DNA from: Bacillota bacterium
GTDB taxonomy: Bacteria; Bacillota; Clostridia; Lachnospirales; Lachnospiraceae
Assembly (NCBI GenBank): GCA_023389295.1
Contig: JAEWEO010000321.1
Location: 1 to 22,097 of the forward strand
Direction of reading: 5' to 3'
Length of the DNA stretch: 22,097 nucleotides
Part shown: positions 16,526 through 22,097 of the stretch, piece by piece
How the letters are laid out: each line of letters starts with the position of its first letter
Numbering within the stretch: position 1 is the first letter of the stretch
Notes under the pieces: model-generated
What the model was told of the DNA's origin: nothing
What the model saw: only the letters and a program-made list of their open reading frames with translations
Database searches by the model: none
Made by a program: the position numbers and the translations under genes

Positions 16526-16775
16526 AAGGGTATAGCTCCTCTCATCTTCGTGATAACGATACTAATTTCCTAACTAATATTTTAACCTTTTTATTTAGCT
16601 AATAAATAAAAACCAAACTATTGATAGATTACTGGGCAATTAAAACCTCTTAACTGGAGCTGGAACTTCCTGAAAGCAATTTACAAAAGAATGGTTATTT
16701 AGTTCTATTCTAGAGGATGATTTCCATAAAAGCAATGAGTTACTTGTCGACAAAATGTGATGAAATATTCTAGAA

Positions 16776-16967
16776 GTCTAGTAATTGAAGTCTAGCAACA
16801 GAAACATAGTTATAGCAATATAGTAATTAGAAACCTAGTAATAGAAATCTAGTAATTGCAGTCTAATAGCAGAAGCTAATAGTAAAAACCAAATAGTAGA
16901 AAGTCTAATAATAAAAGACTAATAGCATAAACCAAGTAGTAAAAAGCCAAATAGTAAAAGCCAAATA
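16776..16967 (+). repeat. About fourteen decayed 14-bp tandem repeats
   Basis: Consecutive units of 13-15 bp follow a consensus near GTCTAATAGTARAAA (examples: GTCTAGTAATTGAA at 16776, CCTAGTAATAGAAA at 16834, GTCTAATAGCAGAA at 16861, CCAAATAGTAGAAA at 16889, GCCAAATAGTAAAA at 16946). There are no unique spacers, so it is not a CRISPR array. The last unit merges into the left arm of the 20-bp inverted repeat. Non-coding; role unknown. Confidence 0.8.
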
Positions 16968-17017
16968 ATCATAGTAGCCATAGGCATGAGAAGAATTATG
17001 CCTATGGCTACTATGAT
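16968..17017. repeat. Perfect 20-bp inverted repeat with 10-nt loop
   Basis: ATCATAGTAGCCATAGGCAT (16968-16987) is exactly complementary to 16998-17017, with loop GAGAAGAATT. It sits between the repeat array and the end of the hemerythrin gene. On the minus strand it could end hemerythrin transcription, but no T-run follows, only an AT-rich tract. Recombination or cruciform roles are also possible. Confidence 0.85.
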
Positions 17018-17027
17018 TAATACATAA

Positions 17028-17060
17028 TTCAAAAATGTCTGTGAATTTGACATTTTTGAA
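17028..17060. repeat. Perfect 12-bp inverted repeat with 9-nt loop
   Basis: TTCAAAAATGTC (17028-17039) pairs with GACATTTTTGAA (17049-17060). It lies about 65 bp beyond the hemerythrin stop on the minus strand and just before the 20-bp inverted repeat. It may be part of a tandem terminator structure for the minus-strand stress cluster. Confidence 0.7.
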
Positions 17061-17123
17061 GAGAGAGAAGTAAGGAAGGGAAATTTAATTTTCCTTATTT
17101 ATAAGAAGAATTCCAAAGAAGAT

Positions 17124-17681
17124 TTAACGTAAATATTTATTCTCCAGAGTCTCTACTAGGGCTTCATAATATTTTTGAGTACCTTTATCCTTTGCGTTGG
17201 CTTCAAAGACTTCTGTGTCTTTGTTTACCTTATCAAGAATCTCAGGAGATAGCTGACGCTCTGCAAAGGTATAGACAACGCTATCTTCCTTTTCAATATG
17301 GCGCTTTAATAAATGAGTATAACTGATGGCATTTGCAATAACATCGAGTCTGCTTTCCTCATAGCCAGCTTTCACACGATTTAAGGCTTCATTTAATTCC
17401 TGAATAAATAATCTTCCGGAGTCATGCTCTACAAGCATGCCATGGGTAATTAGTTTATTTCCTAAAGGACCCAGATGGGTTACCATTTCATTAAATAAGA
17501 GCTTTTCTTCTTTGCTGTGGTGATGAGCGTCCGCATAGTTACGAATAAAATCAATCATTTGATTGAAATCATCGTAGTTGATCTCCTCACCCTTAAGTAC
17601 GCCATAACATGCCTTACGTACTACTTGTAGCATTCTAAGAATATATTGATGTTCCTCCATCATTAACTTAATACTATTCAT
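17124..17681 (-). CDS. Hemerythrin-like (HHE) di-iron protein
   Basis: Predicted cytosolic four-helix di-iron protein of 185 aa, with candidate roles in O2, NO or iron-related stress handling. The HHE pattern is complete: His11 (EEH), His54/His55 with Glu58/Glu59 (AHHHSKEEKLLF), His86 (VEHD), His123 and His128 with Glu132 (THLLKRHIEKED). The start at 17681 was chosen because AGGAGG (17689-17694) lies 7 bp upstream; an in-frame ATG at 17741 has no ribosome binding site. The C-terminal 40 residues are helical and charged beyond the core. It is the last of three minus-strand genes headed by hcp and lies 87 bp after the gene before it, so shared expression is likely but not proven. Confidence 0.92.
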   Translation of the reverse strand: MNSIKLMMEEHQYILRMLQVVRKACYGVLKGEEINYDDFNQMIDFIRNYADAHHHSKEEKLLFNEMVTHLGPLGNKLITHGMLVEHDSGRLFIQELNEALNRVKAGYEESRLDVIANAISYTHLLKRHIEKEDSVVYTFAERQLSPEILDKVNKDTEVFEANAKDKGTQKYYEALVETLENKYLR

Positions 17682-17768
17682 ATCCAAGCCTCCTTGCTCT
17701 TTAGGAGGCTTTGCCTCCATAGTTATTTTGAATATATCCATTGTTATTAAATATATGTCTTTATACGA

Positions 17769-18386
17769 TTACGCCTGTGCGGATTTAATACAATACGTAT
17801 CTGTATCCGGCTTTTCGAAAGTAAAGCCAAGTTCTTTGACTAAAGATTCAATCCAGGAATCTCTTAACACATAATAGATGGCAATATTTCCGCCAACCTC
17901 TTCCCAGTAGGGGCTGTGAACGCAGATGCTTCTTTGCCAGATCGTCTCCTCTTCACCTTGCTTTAATACTCTGTTTGCATGGTCACAAGGCATTCCGTCA
18001 AGAAGGTTATCCAAGATAATCTTATAGATGGCAGCAGCGTTTAGAGGAGCTTTCTTTAGGGGGAGGGCAAGATTAGCTCCATTGGATGCCACGATGGATT
18101 TTAAATCCTCTAAAGCTTTTGGATTCTTTTCTAACAATTTGGTAACGGAGTAAGCATATTTATATTCAACCTGGGATACGCGCTCTTGCAGCCATCCATG
18201 GATATTGCCGTGATCAATCATTTCTTCTAGGGGTTTGTTTTCAAAGGTTCCGTAAAGGCTATTACAATCATCTTCTAAGGACAAACCGTTTTTCTCACCG
18301 AGATGATAGATTTCATCAACAATTCGTTGTTGTATTTGTATTTTATTATAAAGCCAGTAATGTATAGGGCCTAAAAATGCACTCAT
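17769..18386 (-). CDS. Unknown protein with two Cys-x-His pairs, between hcp and hemerythrin
   Basis: A 205-aa soluble-looking protein beginning MSAFLGPIHYWLYNKIQIQQ. The opening resembles unnamed clostridial proteins I recall, but I know no function. Helical throughout; notable residues are His9, His59 and His63 in the N-terminal half, then Cys134-Asp-His136 (GMPCDHAN) and Cys155-Val-His157 (RSICVHSPYW), followed by an aromatic, glycine-containing segment (YWEEVGGNIAIYYVLRDSWI). The paired Cys-x-His motifs suggest a metal or heme site, which is inference. AAGGAGG lies 7 bp before the ATG. It sits 110 bp downstream of hcp and 87 bp upstream of the hemerythrin start, on the same strand, pointing to nitrosative or redox stress. 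There is no signal peptide or membrane helix. Confidence 0.8.
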   Translation of the reverse strand: MSAFLGPIHYWLYNKIQIQQRIVDEIYHLGEKNGLSLEDDCNSLYGTFENKPLEEMIDHGNIHGWLQERVSQVEYKYAYSVTKLLEKNPKALEDLKSIVASNGANLALPLKKAPLNAAAIYKIILDNLLDGMPCDHANRVLKQGEEETIWQRSICVHSPYWEEVGGNIAIYYVLRDSWIESLVKELGFTFEKPDTDTYCIKSAQA

Positions 18387-18438
18387 CTGGGTGCCTCCTT
18401 ATGAATTTACATTTAAAATAGTAAGTATCTTTATATTT

Positions 18439-18476
18439 ATCTACCGGATAAATAAATGTGTATTTATCCAGTAGAT
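18439..18476 (-). other. Long intercistronic hairpin between hcp and the unknown gene
   Basis: ATCTACCGGATAAATA (18439-18454) pairs with TATTTATCCAGTAGAT (18461-18476): 16 bp with one non-Watson-Crick position (a G-U pair in the minus-strand RNA) and a 6-nt loop. No T-run follows on the minus strand, so it is more likely an mRNA-stabilising, processing or partial-attenuation structure than a full terminator. It would let hcp be expressed more strongly than the two downstream genes. Confidence 0.65.
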
Positions 18477-18495
18477 TAACCCTTTTCAATAGGAA

Positions 18496-20133
18496 TTATG
18501 CCAAGAATAATTTGATGTCATCTTCAACAGTACCGATTCCTGCAATGCCGAAGGTTTCTACTAATACCTTAGCAACATTCGGAGAAAGGAATGCAGGTAA
18601 TGTAGGTCCTAAGTGAATATTTTTAACGCCTAAGTAGAGGAGGGAAAGAAGTACGATAACAGCTTTTTGCTCATACCAAGCGATATTAAAGGCAATGGGT
18701 AGCTCATTAATGTCTTGAAGTTCAAATACTTCTTTTAACTTTAATGCAATTAATGCTAAGGAATAAGAGTCATTACATTGACCAGCGTCAAGTACTCTAG
18801 GGATTCCTCCGATATCACCAAGGTCAAGCTTATTGTATTTGTATTTCGCACAACCAGCGGTTAAGATCACCGTATCCTTTGGAAGTGCCTTAGCAAAATC
18901 AGTATAGTAATTTCTTGACTTCTGACGGCCGTCACAGCCTGCCATAACGAAGAATTTCTTGATCGCTCCGCTCTTAACAGCATCTACAACCTTATCAGCT
19001 AATGCAAGTACTTGATTGTGTGCGAAACCACCGATGATTTCACCCTTCTCAATCTCTACTGGTGCTTTGCAGGTCTTCGCTAATTCAATGATCTGAGAGA
19101 AATCCTTATGACCATTCTCATCTTTTTCAATATGAACGCATCCTGCTACTCCTGTTGCTCCGGTGGTGAAAAGTCTATTTTTATAGGAAGCAGCCGGAGG
19201 AACAACGCAGTTCGTAGTCATTAAGATTGGTCCACCAAAGCTTTCGAATTCTTCCTTCTGTTTCCACCATGCATTTCCGTAATTTCCTACAAAATTATCA
19301 TATTTCTTGAAAGCAGGATAGTAGTGTGCAGGAAGCATCTCGGAGTGAGTATACACATCTACGCCGGTGCCCTTTGTCTGCTCCAGTAACTGCTCTAAGT
19401 CTCTTAAATCGTGGCCGGATACTAAGATACCAGGTCTGGTTCCTACACCGATATTTACTTTAGTAACCTCAGGATTACCATAGGTTCCTGTATTAGCGGA
19501 GTCAAGAAGAGCCATACCGTCTACGCCGAACTTACCTGTTTCTAGGGTAAGAGCGATCAAAGCATCCGCACTCAAGGTGTCATCAAGAGTTGCTGCAAGT
19601 GCTCTCTGCATAAAGGCGCTTACTTCTTCGCTATCGTAATTTAATTCATTTGCATGTTTTAAGTATGCTGCAAGACCTTTTAAACCATAGATAATAAGTT
19701 CTCTAAGGCTTCTTACGTCTTCGTTCTCGGTAGCAAGTACGCCTACCTGAGAGGATTTTGCATCCAATTCTTCTCTTGTGGTAGCAGTCCAGGTAGCTGC
19801 AGCCGGAAGTTTGGAAGGATCGGTTACTTTATTTAATAATTCATTCTTAATCTCTAATGTTTCAAATACTCTTTTATAGAAAATCTCGTCATCAAAGTTG
19901 GCATTTGTAATAGTAGTAAATAAGTTGATGGTAATGTAGTGATTTACATCAGCGCTAACTTCCTCACCTTGTGCTCTAAGTGCAGTAGTAACTGCGCTTA
20001 ATCCCTTTGTAACATAGATTAATAAATCTTGAATTTTTGATAATGCAGGGGATTTACCGCAGACACCAAATTGGGTACAGCCAGTGCATCCTGCTGTTTC
20101 TTGACATTGATAACAAAACATCTTATTTTCCAT
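18496..20133 (-). CDS. hcp: Hybrid cluster protein (class I), hydroxylamine/NO reductase
   Basis: Cytosolic iron-sulfur enzyme of 545 aa; the family reduces NO to N2O or hydroxylamine to ammonia and protects against nitrosative stress. The N-terminal cluster motif is C-x2-C-x8-C-x5-C (Cys7, Cys10, Cys19, Cys25), the class I arrangement of strict anaerobes; an extra Cys16 lies inside it. All ligands of the hybrid cluster are present by comparison with Desulfovibrio Hcp: His241, Glu265, Cys309, Cys400 (persulfide position, MAGCDGRQ), Cys428, Cys453, Glu488 and Lys490. AAGGAGAG precedes the ATG. No Hcr reductase gene is adjacent, so electrons must come from elsewhere. It is divergent from a Crp/Fnr regulator, with an operator placed for activation upstream (20220-20235). 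Confidence 0.97.
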   Translation of the reverse strand: MENKMFCYQCQETAGCTGCTQFGVCGKSPALSKIQDLLIYVTKGLSAVTTALRAQGEEVSADVNHYITINLFTTITNANFDDEIFYKRVFETLEIKNELLNKVTDPSKLPAAATWTATTREELDAKSSQVGVLATENEDVRSLRELIIYGLKGLAAYLKHANELNYDSEEVSAFMQRALAATLDDTLSADALIALTLETGKFGVDGMALLDSANTGTYGNPEVTKVNIGVGTRPGILVSGHDLRDLEQLLEQTKGTGVDVYTHSEMLPAHYYPAFKKYDNFVGNYGNAWWKQKEEFESFGGPILMTTNCVVPPAASYKNRLFTTGATGVAGCVHIEKDENGHKDFSQIIELAKTCKAPVEIEKGEIIGGFAHNQVLALADKVVDAVKSGAIKKFFVMAGCDGRQKSRNYYTDFAKALPKDTVILTAGCAKYKYNKLDLGDIGGIPRVLDAGQCNDSYSLALIALKLKEVFELQDINELPIAFNIAWYEQKAVIVLLSLLYLGVKNIHLGPTLPAFLSPNVAKVLVETFGIAGIGTVEDDIKLFLA

Positions 20134-20187
20134 ACTTATTCTCTCCTTATATATAGACTAGTTTTTTTCTTTGATTTCTACTGAACA

Positions 20188-20207
20188 AGATGAGTATAAT
20201 ACAGGTG
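20188..20207 (+). repeat. Direct repeat, copy 1 of 2 (20 bp)
   Basis: AGATGAGTATAATACAGGTG occurs here and again, identical, at 20398-20417. Each copy is followed by a TGTAGC-N4-GCTACA operator (12 bp later here, 9 bp later at copy 2). The pair indicates duplication of a promoter-operator block of about 50 bp, in the same orientation, with about 210 bp between copies. Confidence 0.85.
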
Positions 20208-20235
20208 AAAAATAAAAAATGTAGCTGTGGCTACA
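20193..20235 (-). promoter_or_regulatory. Operator 1 and activator-dependent promoter for hcp
   Basis: The palindrome TGTAGC-TGTG-GCTACA (20220-20235) is centred at 20227.5. On the minus strand a -10 hexamer TATACT lies at 20198-20193 (centre 20195.5), 32 bp away. That places the operator near -41.5, the class II position used by Crp/Fnr activators, and no -35 is needed. The transcript would start near 20186 and give a leader of about 50 nt for hcp. Binding by the divergent regulator is inferred. Confidence 0.75.
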
Positions 20236-20302
20236 AAAATATAGAAATAGAAAAAATTTGATTAGAAACGATAAGTGATTTATTTAAATTAAGAATAGCC
20301 AT
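20231..20302 (-). CDS. Possible 23-aa micro-ORF upstream of hcp
   Basis: ATG at 20302 follows GGAGG (20310-20314) at 7 bp and opens 23 codons beginning MAILNLNKSLIVSNQ and ending in a hydrophobic ISIFL stretch. Its TAG stop lies inside operator 1. It sits between operator 2 and operator 1 in the same direction as hcp. It may be a real small protein, a leader, or the 5' stub of a gene left after duplication of the promoter block. No homologue is recognised. Confidence 0.35.
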   Translation of the reverse strand: MAILNLNKSLIVSNQIFSISIFL

Positions 20303-20380
20303 AATCATACCTCCATAGATTTATGTTAGCATCCGGAAAAGACGAATGTATGACGCTAAGGTTATATTTGTATTTTTTCG

Positions 20381-20410
20381 TTGACTTTTTCGGAAGCAGA
20401 TGAGTATAAT
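20381..20410 (+). promoter_or_regulatory. Sigma-A-type promoter for the Crp/Fnr-family regulator
   Basis: TTGACT (20381-20386) and TATAAT (20405-20410) are separated by 18 bp. The expected start near 20417 lies just before operator 2, which fits autorepression. Leader length is about 190 nt to the regulator ATG at 20611. Confidence 0.65.
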
Positions 20411-20417
20411 ACAGGTG
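20398..20417 (+). repeat. Direct repeat, copy 2 of 2 (20 bp)
   Basis: Identical to 20188-20207. Here the repeat contains the -10 hexamer of the regulator's plus-strand promoter; read on the minus strand it contains TATACT, as in the hcp promoter. Confidence 0.85.
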
Positions 20418-20426
20418 TTATATAAG

Positions 20427-20442
20427 TGTAGCTGTAGCTACA
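20427..20442. promoter_or_regulatory. Operator 2 (Crp/Fnr-type palindrome)
   Basis: TGTAGCTGTAGCTACA differs from operator 1 by one base in the spacer (TGTA against TGTG) and has identical 6-bp arms. It lies about 10-25 bp downstream of the expected plus-strand start, so a bound regulator would repress its own gene. Towards the minus strand its centre is 29 bp from TATACT, 3 bp short of ideal class II spacing. Confidence 0.75.
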
Positions 20443-20610
20443 AATGGAAAAGACTTAAAATGATTTACATATTATACATTGTGATGCTCGGTAATTCACT
20501 AAAATTCCCAGAAAATGGTATAGCCATTGGATATGGAATTGGTTAGGTACCACGGGCAAGCTTTTCACATTTGGTTAGTGGAAATACTAATTGGAAAGAA
20601 GGAATTAAGA

Positions 20611-21300
20611 ATGGAGCAGTATTATCCGATAATAAAAAAATGCGCTCTCTTTCGTAGCATAGGGGAGACGGAGTTCGGACACCTAATGGCATGCTTGGGA
20701 GCTCAGGTAAGAAGCTTTAAACAAGAGGAATATCTCTTTTTTGCTGGTGACGAGATTAATTCTGTGGGGGTTGTCTTATCCGGGGTGATAGAAATAATGA
20801 AGGAAAATTTGGCAGGGAATAAGCACATCGTTGCATTTCTTGGGCCTGCGGATATGTTTGCAGAAGGAATTGTATGTACCACAAAGCGTATCTCACCGGT
20901 AACGGTTCATGTTAAGGAGGATGCAAAAATTCTGCAAATACCCTATGAGAGAATCATTAAATCCTGTGGAAACAGCTGCAATTTCCACATCAGCTTAATT
21001 CAAAATATGATGATGATTCTTGGCGAAAAGAATGTTACTCTTAATCGAAAATTGGAGCTATTAACTCTTAAGGGAATGAGAGAGAAAATAGTCAGTTATT
21101 TACTAAATGAGTCTAACCAAAGAGGTAGCAATATGTTTCAGATCATGCTAAATCGTACGGAGCTGGCTGATTACTTAAATGTATCCAGAACCTCCATGTG
21201 TAGAGAACTAGCAAGAATGAAGGACGAGGGGCTAATTGATTACTATGGAAATAGCTTTAAGCTGTTGGAGAAAGAGAAGATGGCCCATTGTCTGGAGTAA
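20611..21300 (+). CDS. Crp/Fnr-family transcriptional regulator, HcpR-like
   Basis: DNA-binding regulator of 229 aa. An N-terminal cyclic-nucleotide-binding-type beta barrel (about 15-120; FKQEEYLFFAGDEINSVGVVLSGVIEIMKE) is followed by the dimer helix and a winged helix-turn-helix (about 181-207; NRTELADYLNVSRTSMCREL). The start at 20611 follows GAAGGAA; an in-frame ATG at 20527 lacks a ribosome binding site and would add 28 atypical residues. There is no N-terminal cysteine cluster of the Fnr type. Its divergent position to hcp and the two shared palindromes suggest it is the HcpR-type activator of hcp that senses NO or a related signal. This follows from known clostridial hcp regulation plus context; the ligand cannot be read from sequence. 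Confidence 0.9.
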   Translation: MEQYYPIIKKCALFRSIGETEFGHLMACLGAQVRSFKQEEYLFFAGDEINSVGVVLSGVIEIMKENLAGNKHIVAFLGPADMFAEGIVCTTKRISPVTVHVKEDAKILQIPYERIIKSCGNSCNFHISLIQNMMMILGEKNVTLNRKLELLTLKGMREKIVSYLLNESNQRGSNMFQIMLNRTELADYLNVSRTSMCRELARMKDEGLIDYYGNSFKLLEKEKMAHCLE

Positions 21301-21372
21301 GGAGTAAGACAGTTATTGAAATGGTTAAGGCCTTATTAATAATCGAAAAATGATTAAGAAGGGGATAATGTT

Positions 21373-22097
21373 ATGGCTCAAATTATAATGATTATATGCA
21401 TGCTGATTATTACGATTGCTCTATTTGCATCTTACCAATCGGCAGCAGGAATAAGAAAGAATCAGAGAATGAATACTACCTTACCTGACGAAGACCTAAA
21501 GCATCCCAAGGTGATAGCGGTTATCGAGTCCTTTAAGAAAAGTAATATAGTACTCTTACTTGCTTCTATCGCATTAACTCTACCGATTTTATTCATCAAG
21601 CCGACCTCCCTACAGATAACCTATATTACGGTTTGGACAGGGATTAATTTCATCATCAGCAACCATCTCTATTGTAAATATAATGCTAAGTTAATTATGT
21701 TAAAGAGTGAGAACCGATGGTTTCCCAACCCATATCTCTATCATGAGATGGATGGAACCTGTCAGATAAGAAAGGGAAAGGTGCTAAAAAGATTATTTCC
21801 CTCCACCATGGATAGAATGTTAAAGAATTCAGATGCTCCCATCTATGTGGACGAAGATGAATATTGGATCAACGGATATTATTATAATCCCAAGGATCGT
21901 AAATCCACCGTCGAGAAACGAGTTGGCGTTGGTACCACAGGTAATCTGGCTGCCAAAGGTGGAAGCTTAACGATCTATGGGTCAATGATTTTTGTAGTTG
22001 TATTGATGGGATCGTTGATTTTTCTATTTGTCTGGATGGATTTTGCTACCTTTCAGATGGAAATCGGAGATAGTGTAGTGGAAATAGAGGCACCTTT
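21373..22097 (+). CDS. Membrane protein with DUF5808-like segment, 3' end outside window
   Basis: An open frame of 241 codons running off the window end. GAAGGGGATAATGTT gives a good ribosome binding site before the ATG. There are about four membrane helices in the visible part (about 3-20, 58-78, 80-96 and 204-226). Between them, DEDEYWINGYYYNPKDRKST followed by VEKRVGVGTTGNLAAKGG (about 157-195) matches, from memory, the DUF5808 pattern (W-x-N-G-x-x-Y-x-N-P-x-D ... G-x-G-x-T-x-N), found in membrane proteins that often also carry DUF1648 or SdpI-like parts. The role is unknown. It starts 72 bp after the regulator with no terminator between them, so read-through is possible. Confidence 0.8.
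   Translation, partial: MAQIIMIICMLIITIALFASYQSAAGIRKNQRMNTTLPDEDLKHPKVIAVIESFKKSNIVLLLASIALTLPILFIKPTSLQITYITVWTGINFIISNHLYCKYNAKLIMLKSENRWFPNPYLYHEMDGTCQIRKGKVLKRLFPSTMDRMLKNSDAPIYVDEDEYWINGYYYNPKDRKSTVEKRVGVGTTGNLAAKGGSLTIYGSMIFVVVLMGSLIFLFVWMDFATFQMEIGDSVVEIEAP

Larger units (their letters stand above)
16526..17123. other. Non-coding region of 598 bp with repeats and inverted repeats
   Basis: It lies between two minus-strand genes. From 16526 to 16775 it is AT-rich and holds the methyltransferase ribosome binding site but no clear -35/-10 pair. From 16776 to 17060 it holds the 14-bp repeat array and two perfect inverted repeats listed separately. 17070-17100 contains AAGGAAG...TTTTCCTT, a weak further hairpin just after the hemerythrin gene. 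Stop codons in all frames rule out a hidden gene in the repeat block. Confidence 0.6.

Noticed and set aside
16776..16967. CRISPR array
   Set aside because: Units are 14 bp, worn and contiguous, without unique spacers; no cas genes are nearby.
16968..17017. Additional regulator operator, because the arms contain GTAGCC/GGCTAC
   Set aside because: The TGTAGC-N4-GCTACA spacing is absent; the half-sites are part of a long hairpin with a 10-nt loop.
20171..20200. Functional plus-strand promoter (TTGATT-18-TATAAT) at copy 1
   Set aside because: It points away from hcp and towards another promoter copy with no gene in between except antisense to the micro-ORF. More likely a by-product of the duplication, so not listed as a promoter.
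20527..20610. 28-residue N-terminal extension of the Crp/Fnr regulator
   Set aside because: No ribosome binding site before 20527; the ATG at 20611 has GAAGGAA and fits the family start.

Overview
The window looks like a chromosomal segment of a low-GC anaerobic Firmicute, most likely a Lachnospiraceae/Clostridia member. The reasons are its AT-rich sequence, strong AGGAGG-type ribosome binding sites, a pth-mfd-foldase lipoprotein order familiar from Clostridia, a class I hybrid cluster protein, and a B. subtilis/Clostridium-style LexA box. The taxonomic call is inference. No rRNA, tRNA, CRISPR array, insertion sequence or prophage was seen.

Layout. (1) 1-6080, plus strand, housekeeping: a sigma-A-like promoter (9-37), a short possible gene remnant, pth, an 18-bp tandem repeat, mfd (TTG start), a parvulin-type foldase lipoprotein, and a strong terminator. 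(2) 6175-8700: a DUF1846 gene (minus) divergent from an SRAP-family (HMCES/YedK-like) DNA-protein crosslink protein (plus). (3) 8765-13030: a promoter and a Cache-domain chemoreceptor, a convergent small four-helix membrane protein, then a near-consensus promoter and a secreted beta-helix protein. (4) 13293-15712: a carboxymuconolactone decarboxylase-like gene without the redox cysteine pair, a terminator, then a LexA-controlled promoter driving small ORFs and a Y-family DNA polymerase. The first ORF after the LexA promoter reads like the first ten residues of another Y-family polymerase and then stops. (5) 15773-17060: an orphan beta-class DNA methyltransferase (minus) and a roughly 600-bp non-coding region with about fourteen decayed 14-bp repeats running into a perfect 20-bp inverted repeat. 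(6) 17124-21300: a nitrosative/oxidative-stress cluster of a hemerythrin-like di-iron protein, an unrecognised conserved-looking protein with two Cys-x-His pairs, hybrid cluster protein (hcp), and a divergent Crp/Fnr-family regulator (HcpR-like). Two near-identical palindromic operators TGTAGC-N4-GCTACA lie between hcp and the regulator. (7) 21373-end: a DUF5808-like membrane protein cut off by the window edge.

How the genes work together. Pth and Mfd serve translation and transcription-coupled repair, and the lipoprotein helps fold exported proteins. SRAP, the LexA-controlled polymerase cassette and Mfd give three separate DNA-damage functions. In the hcp cluster, the regulator probably senses NO or a related signal and activates hcp from operator 1. 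That operator is centred 32 bp from a TATACT -10 hexamer, which is class II (-41.5) activator geometry. The hemerythrin and the Cys-x-His protein are probably expressed with hcp.

The items most worth following up are the broken polymerase start under the LexA promoter, the duplicated promoter/operator block between hcp and its regulator, and the unknown protein between hcp and hemerythrin.
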